A stretch of 64,000 nt of DNA from Candidatus Zhuqueibacterota bacterium (GCA_016934825.1 JAFGSB010000140.1:62001-126000); one strand, 5' to 3'. Positions 1-9,350 are shown, counted from the first letter of the stretch. The notes: generated by a model not told the origin, from the sequence alone. Made by a program: numbers and translations.

Positions 1-303
1 CAGGTTCTCTACACACCTTCCGACAACCCGGGTGTTGAGGCTTTATACCCGTGCCTGTCTCTGGACAGCTCGGAAGTGTACATGAACCACAAATTCATCG
101 ACGGCCGCGAAAAAACCGTGCTATGCGGTATAAAATTCCTGGATGAACGAAACGGACAGCTATTTATGCAGGACCGGGGAGCCTGGATTAAAGACCAGGG
201 CAAAGGCAAAATTTTTTATTTTCAACCGGGACACCGGCCGGAAGATTATAAAAACAATATTGTTTCACAAATGATATTGAATGCCATCGAATGGGTAAGA
301 TAA
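1..303 (+). CDS. ThuA-like domain protein, C-terminal fragment (5' partial)
   Basis: The frame is open from the first base, so the N-terminus lies outside the window. The visible 100 residues end in a pattern typical of ThuA (trehalose-utilisation-like, class I glutamine amidotransferase fold) domains: a late strand reading GKIFYFQPGHRPEDY followed by a helix ending in NAIEWVR. ThuA domains are found in sugar-catabolic enzymes and carbohydrate-associated proteins; the biochemical role of most members is unknown. Only the C-terminal end is visible, so domain fusions upstream cannot be judged. Nearby sugar-related genes (DUF1080, the GH123-like gene at the other end) fit, but are not operonic with it. 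The assignment rests on the conserved GHR motif and terminal helix. Confidence 0.7.
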   Translation, partial: QVLYTPSDNPGVEALYPCLSLDSSEVYMNHKFIDGREKTVLCGIKFLDERNGQLFMQDRGAWIKDQGKGKIFYFQPGHRPEDYKNNIVSQMILNAIEWVR

Positions 304-595
304 ATTATAAAGTATAACTCTTAAATTCCCGTGTTCACGATATCGAAAAACAGATCGTTTTCTAAAAAGACTGCTCTCTTTTTGTCTATTTTAAAACAAC
401 ATTGTTGATTTTTTCCCCATATCATCATATCACCCGCATTTACTGCCGGTTCGGCAAGATTATTGTAACAAATGTGTTGTTCGCGATCAGGGGGAAAAAT
501 GTTATTAAAAATTGAATTCTATGTGTAATTTTTTTATCTTTATAATAATCAGTTTATTATTAAAAGGATTTTATTCACGGATTTTTATCAAAATC

Positions 596-2992
596 ATGAA
601 AAAAAGTAGATTTAAAATACTCTTGGCATCGGTAATCTTTATATCATTCCACATTTCTGTAAACGCTAATGGGAATCCCGATAAACTTGATTTCCGGTTA
701 TCGCGTCTGTTATGGGAACATGAAAATCCAACAGTCGGCAAACTTTTTAAGGTTGTTGACGATCATAACCTGCTGAGGGTCTCCATTCGCTTCCAAACCC
801 TGCCGGCTGACGAGACTATTCATGAAATGGAATTACAGGGAATCCGGTTTGATTACCTGAATAACAAAATACTGCATATCGGCAGAATTTATGAAGCGTA
901 TGTCCCCATCGACAGACTCGGGTTGTTGACATCATCCCAAAATATCCTGAATATTGAATCCGCCGATTATACAAATCATTTACACACCATAAATGTCAGC
1001 AACGGGGAAATTCAGGCAAGACAAACCTGGGATTATCCGGACGACAAGGGTCATTTTTTAACCGGCCGGGGTATTACGATTGCCATAAACGACGATCCCG
1101 CGGATATCTTTCACCCGGCTTTCTGGCGGGCCGACGGGGATACTTTCAAATGGATAGATACAAATGCCAATAATAAATTCGATAACGGTGTTGACGGCGT
1201 CGATCTCAATTTAAACAACGCCGTAGAATCAAATGAAATTCTTGCTTTTTTTAAGGCTCCTGTAAACGATATCTGGGATATCTTTCCCGGTGATTATTCG
1301 GAATATCGCCCGGACATGGATTGGCTGTACAATGACGTCAATAAAAACAATATCCGTGATTTTGGACCGAAGAATGGTTTTACGGAATCCGATCCGACAT
1401 ACGGTGAACAAATATTTGTTTGTATCGATCAGAATCAAAACAACGCGCTTGATACGGACGAGCCGCTCATCGCTTTAAAAACCTGTAAAATCAAAGCAAT
1501 CTATGCAAATTTCGGATGGGATTATGAAAATTATCAATGGATTTACAGGACACTGCTTCGCGGACAGGATTTAATCGAACTCCCGAAATATACGACCCAT
1601 GCAACCGCGGTTGCCGGGATTCTGGCCGCCGGGTGTCGGGGTGTGCATAAATTTACGGGGATCGCTCCGGACGCCGATATCATCATTGGTCCACCGGCCT
1701 GGGCAAGGGAAATGAAAGCCGATATTATTTTGTACGAAAGCGGTGTGTTTATTAACAAATTTTTAGACGGTTCATCTAATGAAGAAGAAGCCGTCGATTC
1801 ATTGGCCGCAGCCGGGATCATTCAGGTTCTTCCGGCTGGAAATTTAAAAAATGTCCGCCGCCATTTTCATAGTGAAATCGCGCCGAGGGATTCCATCAGT
1901 GTGCGGATACTCAGCCCGGCCCCACAGTTTAATCCGGGCAATCCGTATCTGGTCTCATTACTCTGGCGCAATCCAGAAAACAGCCCGGAAATCTCTATCG
2001 TCTCACCGGAAAATGATCTGTTTAAAATTTCCGGTTTGGGAACGGATTTTTCTCTTGATGATTTTAATATCTGGTCTCAGTACAGTATTTCGTCTCGAAA
2101 AACAGCCAAAATGGATATCGGAGTGTACCGGGCCAGCGGTATCAGCGGAACATGGCATTTAAAAATGAGAAATAAACATGATTCGCCGCAAATTATTGAC
2201 GGATATATTTTTGACGGACCCTACAGCTTTCAAAACGGTTCTGTTTTTGGCGATTTTGTATCACAATCCACAACGATTATGGCGCCGGCAACGGCGGACA
2301 GCGCCGTTGCCGTTGGCTCCTACAACACCAGGGATCTGAACGGCACAATAGGGGATTTGAGTGATTATAGCAGCATCGGCCCCAGAGTTGACGGTAAACA
2401 AATTTTAGATATTTGTGCTCCCGGCAACGTCATATTTACAACCAACTGTCATAATCCTGATAATAGCAATTTAGGCGGATATTGGGGCGTTTCAGGGACA
2501 AGCTTTTCGGCGCCACATGCCGCGGGCGCCATCACTCTATTATTACAATTGGATTCGGCCATGACAACCCAAAAGCTTGTAAAAATTCTGCAACAGGGAG
2601 CCAATCATGATAATTATACCGGCAGTACGCCGAACAACTCCTGGGGAGGCGGAAAATTAAGAATTTTGAACTCTTTGCAATTATTACCGCAGTTTAAGGA
2701 CAAAAAAAAGGAATCCGAAATATTTCCGGAGGATTTTATCTTGTATCCAAATTATCCGAATCCTTTTAATCATTTCACCATTATCAATTTTTCAATACCA
2801 AAATCCACTTTAGTGAATATTCAAATTTTTAATATAAACGGACAACTGTTAAAAACGCTGTTTAACGGACCGCTGCCGGCAGGGGATCACTCCTTGCGCT
2901 GGGACGCAACATTATTCTCTTCGGGGATATACTTTATTAAAATGAAAGCCGGAGATTACAAAAGCATTTCAAAATGTACCCTGCTAAAGTAA
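596..2992 (+). CDS. Secreted subtilisin-family (S8) serine peptidase with T9SS C-terminal sorting domain
   Basis: About 798 residues from the ATG at 596, chosen because it begins a normal signal peptide (MKKSRFKILLASVIFISF..NA); the frame is open further upstream (TTG at 512, ATG at 521) but those would precede the signal sequence. Catalytic residues, counted from this start: Asp166 (in INDDPAD, replacing the usual DTG context), His335 (in THATAVAGI), oxyanion Asn417 (LPAGN) and Ser636 (GTSFSAPH). Between Asp and His lies an insert with three Asp/Asn-rich loops (DTNANNKFD, DVNKNNIRD, DQNQNNALD) resembling EF-hand or thrombospondin-3 calcium loops. The last 85 residues, starting YPNYPNPFN, form a type A T9SS sorting domain. 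It is therefore predicted to cross the outer membrane by the T9SS whose parts lie at 40-54 kb. Nearly 300 bases upstream hold no gene. Cleavage target unknown. Confidence 0.9.
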   Translation: MKKSRFKILLASVIFISFHISVNANGNPDKLDFRLSRLLWEHENPTVGKLFKVVDDHNLLRVSIRFQTLPADETIHEMELQGIRFDYLNNKILHIGRIYEAYVPIDRLGLLTSSQNILNIESADYTNHLHTINVSNGEIQARQTWDYPDDKGHFLTGRGITIAINDDPADIFHPAFWRADGDTFKWIDTNANNKFDNGVDGVDLNLNNAVESNEILAFFKAPVNDIWDIFPGDYSEYRPDMDWLYNDVNKNNIRDFGPKNGFTESDPTYGEQIFVCIDQNQNNALDTDEPLIALKTCKIKAIYANFGWDYENYQWIYRTLLRGQDLIELPKYTTHATAVAGILAAGCRGVHKFTGIAPDADIIIGPPAWAREMKADIILYESGVFINKFLDGSSNEEEAVDSLAAAGIIQVLPAGNLKNVRRHFHSEIAPRDSISVRILSPAPQFNPGNPYLVSLLWRNPENSPEISIVSPENDLFKISGLGTDFSLDDFNIWSQYSISSRKTAKMDIGVYRASGISGTWHLKMRNKHDSPQIIDGYIFDGPYSFQNGSVFGDFVSQSTTIMAPATADSAVAVGSYNTRDLNGTIGDLSDYSSIGPRVDGKQILDICAPGNVIFTTNCHNPDNSNLGGYWGVSGTSFSAPHAAGAITLLLQLDSAMTTQKLVKILQQGANHDNYTGSTPNNSWGGGKLRILNSLQLLPQFKDKKKESEIFPEDFILYPNYPNPFNHFTIINFSIPKSTLVNIQIFNINGQLLKTLFNGPLPAGDHSLRWDATLFSSGIYFIKMKAGDYKSISKCTLLK

Positions 2993-3196
2993 ACTGCCGC
3001 AAATTAAAAATATTTTCCAATTTTACTGAAACAGTTTTATATATTTTATCGTAACTATATAATAGAATATTATAAATATTTCCCTGAACAAATAAAAAAC
3101 CGAATGTTTTATTGTAAATGATTTATTTCCCCTGTTCATGCAGACTTTTTAAGTGAATGTTTGTCTAATTATTGTAGTTACTGTTCATAAAGGGTA

Positions 3197-3216
3197 TGTG
3201 CAGATTTATCCGCACA
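3197..3216. promoter_or_regulatory. Imperfect 20-bp palindrome, possible operator
   Basis: The sequence TGTGCAGATTTATCCGCACA is a dyad (TGTGC/GCACA outer arms, GAT/ATC inner arms, one mismatched pair) 47 bases before the DUF5916 gene start. Its outer half-sites recall TGTGA-type Crp-family operators. It could equally be a chance hairpin; no promoter elements were clearly placed around it. Confidence 0.25.
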
Positions 3217-3263
3217 CTCTGGTTAATAATTAAATCATTATTAATAAATATTATCGGGGTAAT

Positions 3264-5507
3264 ATGCAGAGCTACAAAATATTTATTATATCATTTACCA
3301 TAGTTATATGTTTATTTTGTTTTACCCCCTGCAAAGCCGAGTTCAACAGCGGTGATTCTCTGCAAAAAATACCTCATCGTGTTCCCAAGGTAAATGCAAA
3401 CGCCAAAATCGATGCTGTCCTGGATGAACCTTTCTGGAATGAAGCGCTTGTTGTCCATGCCAATATCGAAGTGCGTCCCGGGGAGAATATTCCGGCTCCG
3501 GTAAAAACGGAAGCCCTCATCGTATATAATGATAACCATATCTATGCCGGGTTCCGGTGTTACGATCCGGAACCGGAAAAAATCCGCGCACATTTTACCG
3601 ACCGGGATGATATATGGAGTGACGACTGGATATTAATTCTGTTTGACACATTTAACGACAGCCGCCGTACATATGATTTCTGCTGCAATCCATTCGGCAT
3701 TCAGGCGGATATGATTGAAAGTACTTCCGGCGGGGGCGGTTCCTGGGACGCCATATGGGAATCGCACGGCCGGATCACCGAGGAGGGATACGTTGTTGAA
3801 ATGGCCATTCCGTTCAGTTCTCTCGGTTTTCAGCGCTCCGCTGCCGACCAGATTTGGGGATTTGATGTGGTCCGCAGTTATCCCCGTAATGTACGCCATC
3901 ACATCGGCGCTTTCCCCCGTGACAGGAACAACAATTGTTACATGTGCCAGGCGGAAAAATTCATCGGTTTTGCCGGCGCCAAGCCCGGTAAAGATATTGA
4001 GTTTGATCCGACCTTATCGGCGCTTTCCAGCTCGGAACGTGAAGACGATATCCATACTCCGATGGTACGCAAGGAACAAAATCTGGATCCCGGGATTACG
4101 GCGCGGTGGGGATTCACGCCGAATCTTACGTTAGGAACAACCATTAATCCCGATTTTTCCCAGGTGGAAGCCGATGTGCAACAACTGGATATTAACAGGC
4201 AATTTGCGATATATTATCCGGAAAAACGACCCTTTTTCCTGGAGGGTGCGGACTATTTTCAAACCCGAATAACCGCGGTTTATACGCGCACGCTTGCTGA
4301 TCCGCGTATGGGTATCAAGATCAGCGGCAAAGAAGGACCGCATACGATCGGCTTTTTCTCAGTCCAGGATGAAATCACAAATCTTTTATTCCCCGGCAGT
4401 GAAGGCTACGATAACGAATCACTGGCAAAACGAAATACCGGTACGGTTCTCCGTTATAAAAGAGATATAGGAAAATCCTCCAATCTCGGTCTTCTGATCA
4501 CGGACCGCGAAGGCAATCAATATTACAACCGTTTGGGCGGCGTGGATGGAATATTAAAATTCACACAAAAAGATCAAATCAGCTTTCAGGCGTTGAAATC
4601 CAGCACCAAATATCCGGAAATTACAAGTAAAGATTTCGAGCAGCCGGTGAATGAATTCAAAAGTTCCGCTATGGATATTTTCTATGTCCATGATACCCGT
4701 AACTTTAATGTATATAGCATATACAGACAGATCAATCCGGGGTTCCGTGCGGATATGGGTTTTCTCTCCCAGGCGGGCTACAGATACAATGAGACCGGTG
4801 GAACCCTTAAATGGCAGCGGGACCCGGGAAGCTGGTTCACCTGGATTGAATGGTACGTCAGTTATGACCTGCGGCGTGATTTTTACTACCGTCCCCTTCA
4901 TAAAGCCTACACAAGCAGGGTTAATTACGAGGGACCTTTTCAATCGAATATCGGCCTTTACGGTGAGTATGGAAGAGATTGTTATGAAGGCAGGGAATAC
5001 CGGGCCAACTTTTTGATTTTTTGGAGTTCTTTTGTGCCTGCGGGATTCCTTGAATTTTATATACAGGGACGAGCAGGAGACCAGATTGACTATTCAAACA
5101 ACAGACCGGGCAAAGTGCTGCAGTTCATTCCCGAAATAGAGTTCAAGTACGGTCTGCATCTCAATATTCTCCTGGCGCAGACATATGAGCATCTTAATGT
5201 TGCACCGGGGCGTCTTTATACTGCCAATATCAGTCGTTTGCGGCTTGTCTATCAATTTAACAAACGTACATTTTTGAGAACCATTCTTCAATACTGTGTT
5301 TATGACAGAAATGTAAATTTGTATTATGATGAAGAATCGCCAAAAGAAAAAAACTTGTTTACCCAAATCCTTTTTTCCTACAAGATCAACCCGCAAACAG
5401 TACTTTTCCTGGGCTATTCCGACAACCATTACGGAGACCACATTGATCCCCTCACACAAACCAACCGTACTTTTTTCGCAAAAATAGGCTATGCCTGGAG
5501 AATATAA
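3264..5507 (+). CDS. CBM9-like / DUF5916 outer-membrane protein
   Basis: 747 residues. After a signal peptide (to about residue 25, ..FTPCKA) comes a family-9 carbohydrate-binding-like domain (about 35-230) recognised by IDAVLDEPFWNEA, the DDIWSDDWILILFDTF strand and the GFDVVRSYPR region. The remainder is the DUF5916 module: DPTLSAL, NPDFSQVEADVQQLDINRQFAIYYPEKRPFF and then alternating aromatic beta-strands ending IGYAWRI, as expected of an outer-membrane beta-barrel. Proteins of this architecture are common in Bacteroidota and relatives and are thought to sit in the outer membrane; no enzymatic or transport function has been shown to my knowledge. It is monocistronic here, with AT-rich gaps on both sides. 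Confidence 0.85.
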   Translation: MQSYKIFIISFTIVICLFCFTPCKAEFNSGDSLQKIPHRVPKVNANAKIDAVLDEPFWNEALVVHANIEVRPGENIPAPVKTEALIVYNDNHIYAGFRCYDPEPEKIRAHFTDRDDIWSDDWILILFDTFNDSRRTYDFCCNPFGIQADMIESTSGGGGSWDAIWESHGRITEEGYVVEMAIPFSSLGFQRSAADQIWGFDVVRSYPRNVRHHIGAFPRDRNNNCYMCQAEKFIGFAGAKPGKDIEFDPTLSALSSSEREDDIHTPMVRKEQNLDPGITARWGFTPNLTLGTTINPDFSQVEADVQQLDINRQFAIYYPEKRPFFLEGADYFQTRITAVYTRTLADPRMGIKISGKEGPHTIGFFSVQDEITNLLFPGSEGYDNESLAKRNTGTVLRYKRDIGKSSNLGLLITDREGNQYYNRLGGVDGILKFTQKDQISFQALKSSTKYPEITSKDFEQPVNEFKSSAMDIFYVHDTRNFNVYSIYRQINPGFRADMGFLSQAGYRYNETGGTLKWQRDPGSWFTWIEWYVSYDLRRDFYYRPLHKAYTSRVNYEGPFQSNIGLYGEYGRDCYEGREYRANFLIFWSSFVPAGFLEFYIQGRAGDQIDYSNNRPGKVLQFIPEIEFKYGLHLNILLAQTYEHLNVAPGRLYTANISRLRLVYQFNKRTFLRTILQYCVYDRNVNLYYDEESPKEKNLFTQILFSYKINPQTVLFLGYSDNHYGDHIDPLTQTNRTFFAKIGYAWRI

Positions 5508-5723
5508 AAATAATATTTTCCTCTAATATTTTTCTCCTGTGCTCTATCACGACCAAAACAGAATACATTCAATAACTGCTTAATTCGGAAATAAATAACA
5601 GCAACAAATGGTTCAATTTGTTATTGATAAATTTTTTTGTTGCATATTATTGGAAATAATGATTATTTATAACCGATTCGTTTTGTTATAATTTTTATAA
5701 TTTAACAGCTCAGGGAGCAGGGA

Positions 5724-6458
5724 ATGAAAAGAATCATATTAATAATTTGTATCATATTCTTTTTTTTCGTCTTTACCCATGCGGGAGAAAAACTGGAATC
5801 CGATACAATCAAGACAAGTGATGGTGATCTGAAAATGACCTTTGTGGGACATGGCACGCTTTTATTCGAATTCAATAATATGGTCATTCATATTGATCCC
5901 GTTAACAGTTACGCCAGTTATGATTCTATGCCCAAAGCGGATATTATACTCATCACCCATGAACACGGCGACCATTTGAGTAAAGAAACTATAGATCAAA
6001 TCAGCACAGATAAAACAAAATATGTCCTGACCCGGATATGTGCGGACCAGCTTGGCAAAGGTACTGTTATGAAGAACGGCGATTCTAAAGAAATTAACGG
6101 CCTGTTAATCGAAGCGGTCCCGGCATATAATATTGTCCATAAAAGGAACAACGGCGAACCTTATCATCCCAAAGGGAACGGCAACGGTTATGTTTTACAC
6201 TTTGGCGACAAAAAAATATATGTTGCCGGGGATACGGAAAATATCCCCGAGATGACCAATCTGAAAGATATCTATTGCGCATTTTTGCCTATGAACCTGC
6301 CGTACACCATGTCGCCGGAAATGGCAGCCGATGCGGCGAAAAAAATCCGGCCAAAAATTTTATATCCCTATCATTATGGCGATACGGACACAAACGAACT
6401 GGTTAAATTATTGGCAAAAGATAAAGATATCGAAATTCGAATCCGTCAGTTACAATAA
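5724..6458 (+). CDS. Exported MBL-fold metal-dependent hydrolase (COG2220-like)
   Basis: 244 residues with a strong ribosome-binding site (GGGAGCAGGGA just before the ATG). An N-terminal signal sequence (MKRIILIICIIFFFFVFTHA) predicts export to the periplasm. Metallo-beta-lactamase fold signatures: VGHGTLLFEF, IHIDPV, the metal-binding THEHGDHLS near residue 75, VAGDTEN near residue 170 and a late YPYHYGDTDT. These fit the ulaG/UPF0173-like branch (COG2220), which often acts on cyclic phosphoesters or lactones, but the substrate cannot be told from sequence. It precedes the aldo/keto reductase by 26 bases in the same direction, so the two may be co-transcribed. Confidence 0.85.
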   Translation: MKRIILIICIIFFFFVFTHAGEKLESDTIKTSDGDLKMTFVGHGTLLFEFNNMVIHIDPVNSYASYDSMPKADIILITHEHGDHLSKETIDQISTDKTKYVLTRICADQLGKGTVMKNGDSKEINGLLIEAVPAYNIVHKRNNGEPYHPKGNGNGYVLHFGDKKIYVAGDTENIPEMTNLKDIYCAFLPMNLPYTMSPEMAADAAKKIRPKILYPYHYGDTDTNELVKLLAKDKDIEIRIRQLQ

Positions 6459-6484
6459 CATGTAAAAAAAACATCGGAGCAGGT

Positions 6485-7393
6485 ATGCCGAAACAAAACA
6501 TGTCCCGCAAAGAGTTTATCAAAAAAACCTCAGGCCTGGTTGCGGCCGGATTATTGTCTCCCGCTTTCGGGGAGGCGGAACCGCAGTTCCGGATTTTGGG
6601 CAGGTCCGGTATCAAAGTGACGGTGCTCGGTTTTGGCGCTTCCCGTACTATGGAACCATCTTTGTTAAAAAGCGCCCTGGATACAGGTATCAATTTTCTG
6701 GATACGGGCCGCGGGTATTCCAATGGTCAAAACGAGGTCATGGTCGGGAATGTCATTAAAGAATTTCGCAAAAATGTTGTTGTACAATCCAAAGTCGACA
6801 TTAACGTCAGGGAAAAGGGGGACAGGCTTAAAACATCCGCCGTGACCAAAAAAATCAAACAAATGATGGAAACCTCTTTAAACGAAAGTCTGCAGGCATT
6901 ACAGACCGATTATATAGACACCCTGTTAATTCACGGCGCAGAATCGGAAGACATCATAAATCACGAAGCAGTACAAACATTTTTTACAGATGCGAAAAAA
7001 AGCGGCAAGATCAGGGCCTGCGGATTTTCAAGCCATGAAAACCAGGTCGCTTTGTTAAAGGCCAACAATAAAAGTAAATTTTACGATGTAGTTATGGTGC
7101 CGTATAATCACAAAGGTTCTTATGTACATTCCCGATCCGGACGGTTTAATGAATGGGATCAACCCGCCCTGGAAGAAGAGATGAGAATTGCCGAAAAAAA
7201 TAATATTGCGATCATAGCTATGAAAACCTGTTCCGGCGGAACGTATTCCCCTTCGCCCGGTATTACACCCTCGTTCGCGGAAGGGCTGAAATGGATTTTA
7301 CGGCACAGCTATATACGTTCCATAGCCGTTGCAATGGGGAATATGGATGAAATCAACGAAAACATAAAGGTCATGTATAAAGGAAAAAAATGA
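6485..7393 (+). CDS. Aldo/keto reductase with Tat-like leader
   Basis: 302 residues. The N-terminus carries SRKEFIKK followed by a hydrophobic stretch (LVAAGLLSPAFG), a twin-arginine-like leader in which one Arg is Lys; export by Tat is plausible but weaker than with RR. The aldo/keto reductase barrel follows: LGRSGIKVTVLGFGASR, and the catalytic tetrad can be matched as Asp in NFLDTG, Tyr in GYSNG, Lys in VVQSKVD and His in DTLLIHG. NAD(P)H-linked reduction of an aldehyde or ketone is the family reaction; substrate unknown. Similar exported AKRs occur in FCB and Planctomycete genomes. Its stop overlaps the next start (ATGA), implying translational coupling with the DUF6599 gene. Confidence 0.88.
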   Translation: MPKQNMSRKEFIKKTSGLVAAGLLSPAFGEAEPQFRILGRSGIKVTVLGFGASRTMEPSLLKSALDTGINFLDTGRGYSNGQNEVMVGNVIKEFRKNVVVQSKVDINVREKGDRLKTSAVTKKIKQMMETSLNESLQALQTDYIDTLLIHGAESEDIINHEAVQTFFTDAKKSGKIRACGFSSHENQVALLKANNKSKFYDVVMVPYNHKGSYVHSRSGRFNEWDQPALEEEMRIAEKNNIAIIAMKTCSGGTYSPSPGITPSFAEGLKWILRHSYIRSIAVAMGNMDEINENIKVMYKGKK

Positions 7394-8268
7394 AACGTTC
7401 AATTTTAATATTTGTTCTTCTTTTTTTGATATGCGCCGGGATTAACAGCTTTGCCAAAGAGTTAGCCGAATTGATCCCTTCGGCTGACGAATTAGACCCG
7501 GTTATCGTTTCCTCGGAACCGGAATATTATAATCAGGACAATCTGTGGGATTACATAAACGGCGGCGCCCCGGCCTATATTGCCTATGGGTTTGAACAGG
7601 TCGTTACTTTGGTGGTTATGAATCCGGACAGCGTGGAAATGGTGGTTGATATTTATGATATGGCCGACAGCCTGAACGCGTTCGGTATTTACTCGCAGGA
7701 AAAATCGTCAAAGGGGAAACCGGTTACTTTTGGCAGTAACGGAATGCAGTACAATAACGCGATTTATTTCTGGCAGGACAGGTATTATGTTAAATTAATC
7801 GCTTATGAAACATCCGCAAGGGCAAACGAATTCCTGATACAAATCGCCGATATCATGTCACGTAAAATTCCTTCCGGAGGTTCCATACCCGCTTTGTTTT
7901 CCGCGTTTCCGGTCAATAACAAAATACCGAACAGCGAAAAATTCACTCGTCAGGATGTCCTGGGAATGCAGTATCTGTATAACGGATACAGCGCAGAATA
8001 TGATCATGACGGAGAAAAATATTATATTTTCCTTATACAGTGCGCCAACGGGGACGACGCCATCGAAAAATTTGAAAAGTTACGTCTCGATAAAAACGGG
8101 ACAAATACATTATTTGATTTTGCCGACCCGACCTTTGCCGGAACGGACAGCTATTATGGCAATATCCTGTTTGCGCAAAAAGGAATATATATGATCGGGG
8201 TACTGGGAAAAATTGAAAATTCACAAGGGGAAAAAATATTGAGTGAGGTCACTTCTGTTATAGAGTAA
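7390..8268 (+). CDS. DUF6599 family exported protein
   Basis: 292 residues, starting within the stop of the aldo/keto reductase (ATGA overlap). A signal peptide (MKRSILIFVLLFLICAGINSFA) is followed by a conserved block LWDYINGGAPAYIAYGFEQV and then YDMADSLNAFGIYSQE, which I recognise as the DUF6599 signature. The family is found mostly next to twin-arginine oxidoreductases and in Acidobacteria/FCB genomes and has no assigned activity. The tight coupling to an exported aldo/keto reductase suggests the two act together in the periplasm, perhaps as enzyme and accessory; this is inference. No membrane segment other than the leader is visible. Confidence 0.75.
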   Translation: MKRSILIFVLLFLICAGINSFAKELAELIPSADELDPVIVSSEPEYYNQDNLWDYINGGAPAYIAYGFEQVVTLVVMNPDSVEMVVDIYDMADSLNAFGIYSQEKSSKGKPVTFGSNGMQYNNAIYFWQDRYYVKLIAYETSARANEFLIQIADIMSRKIPSGGSIPALFSAFPVNNKIPNSEKFTRQDVLGMQYLYNGYSAEYDHDGEKYYIFLIQCANGDDAIEKFEKLRLDKNGTNTLFDFADPTFAGTDSYYGNILFAQKGIYMIGVLGKIENSQGEKILSEVTSVIE

Positions 8269-8300
8269 AAAAACTTGCTGTGATTTCACTTTTCACTTGC

Positions 8301-8316
8301 TGGCATTGAATTTGCA
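8301..8316 (+). promoter_or_regulatory. Sigma-54 (-24/-12) promoter
   Basis: TGGCATTGAATTTGCA matches the sigma-54 consensus TGGCAC-N5-TTGCA; the GG (8302-8303) and GC (8314-8315) are separated by exactly 10 bases. Transcription would begin near 8327, giving a leader of about 190 bases before the lipoprotein gene. The window encodes an NtrC-type sigma-54 activator at 19150-20538. Confidence 0.65.
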
Positions 8317-8519
8317 TGGTTTTTAATCAATACTGCAGTTTAATTCTTCTAATTTCTGCATTGTGTGGTGGTTTTGTTTATTGGTGGATGGGTTGGGTTT
8401 TCTGTTCCGGTTGTAAACTCTAACTCAAAAAATTACAAACTGTGATGTGTCTGAATTGCCGGGGAGGTAATTTAAATCATATTACTATTTCTTTTCATTA
8501 ACGTTAGGAGGTTATAGCT

Positions 8520-9317
8520 ATGAAAAAGCTATCACTGTTGTTAATCCTGGCAGTTATGGTATCCGTAATGGTGTTCAGCTGCCAAAAATCTCCGATGGGT
8601 ATTCAAGCCCTTGGAAACGATGATATGAGTAATATTACCAAAAAGCCCGATAATCCCGGAAAACCCGATAATCCCGGCAAATCGGGGAAAAACGGAAGTG
8701 GTTGTATATCAATTAAAGACGGATCATTAACGTATCCCCCCGGTCACTTTCTTGAAGGACAACCTCTTGAACTCGGCTATGATGATTATGGTTATAATTA
8801 TCATGCGCATATATTTAACGGATTATATGTAAACGCATATCTCGGAGCCGCCGGATTCCCGCCATATACGGGCGATGCGGGCGCTTATGAGCAGGAAAAT
8901 CCGGGCGTTGTTATGCTCCCGGCATGGGATGCGGATTTACGTGATATCAAACTGGTTATGAAATGGAACAACGCGTGGCTCTCGAATACCGATTGTGACG
9001 GTGACGGTCTTTTGGACAGACATCCCGGAACCGTTTCATATATCAACTCCGGCGCGCGTTTAACAAATCATTTAACCTGGGAAGATGAACTGGGCAGTCA
9101 TGAATCATACAGAAAAATCGTTGCCGCGCCGGGTGACGCGTATCAAGACGGCGGTTTTTGGTACCTTTCGGATGGTACAGTACTCGGCGAAATTTTATGG
9201 AATTCATTTGTTATCGTAGAAGAAGAAAATAGCGGCGAAGGCACAGCCGATGTCAGACCGGCATCTCCGCAGCTTGATGTCTATAATGAAGAACCGGGTT
9301 CCGGGGCACCGTGTTAA
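8520..9317 (+). CDS. Small secreted lipoprotein of unknown function
   Basis: 265 residues with a textbook Shine-Dalgarno (TAGGAGG) before the ATG. The N-terminus MKKLSLLLILAVMVSVMVFSC is a lipoprotein-like signal ending at Cys21, although Phe at -2 makes the lipobox imperfect. Residues 42-55 contain a short tandem PDNPGK-PDNPGK-SGK linker rich in Pro and Gly. The mature part has aromatic- and Gly-rich sequence (YDDYGYNYHAH, NAYLGAAGFPPYTGD), a DCDGDGLLD loop that looks like a calcium-binding motif, and ends in a Cys. I recognise no family. A sigma-54 promoter lies about 200 bases upstream and a perfect intrinsic terminator just downstream, so it is a stand-alone, regulated gene. Confidence 0.75.
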   Translation: MKKLSLLLILAVMVSVMVFSCQKSPMGIQALGNDDMSNITKKPDNPGKPDNPGKSGKNGSGCISIKDGSLTYPPGHFLEGQPLELGYDDYGYNYHAHIFNGLYVNAYLGAAGFPPYTGDAGAYEQENPGVVMLPAWDADLRDIKLVMKWNNAWLSNTDCDGDGLLDRHPGTVSYINSGARLTNHLTWEDELGSHESYRKIVAAPGDAYQDGGFWYLSDGTVLGEILWNSFVIVEEENSGEGTADVRPASPQLDVYNEEPGSGAPC

Positions 9318-9322
9318 ATTTT

Positions 9323-9350
9323 GCCCGGGTTTATCCCGGGCTTTTTTTTT
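9323..9350 (+). terminator. Rho-independent terminator
   Basis: A perfect 7-bp GC stem GCCCGGG/CCCGGGC with a TTTAT loop is followed by nine T, starting six bases after the lipoprotein stop codon. Confidence 0.95.

Noticed and set aside
5602-5642. Inverted GCAACAAA/TTTGTTGC flanking a long AT-rich loop before the MBL gene
   Set aside because: The loop is long and the arms AT-rich; it could be chance, and no known operator was matched.
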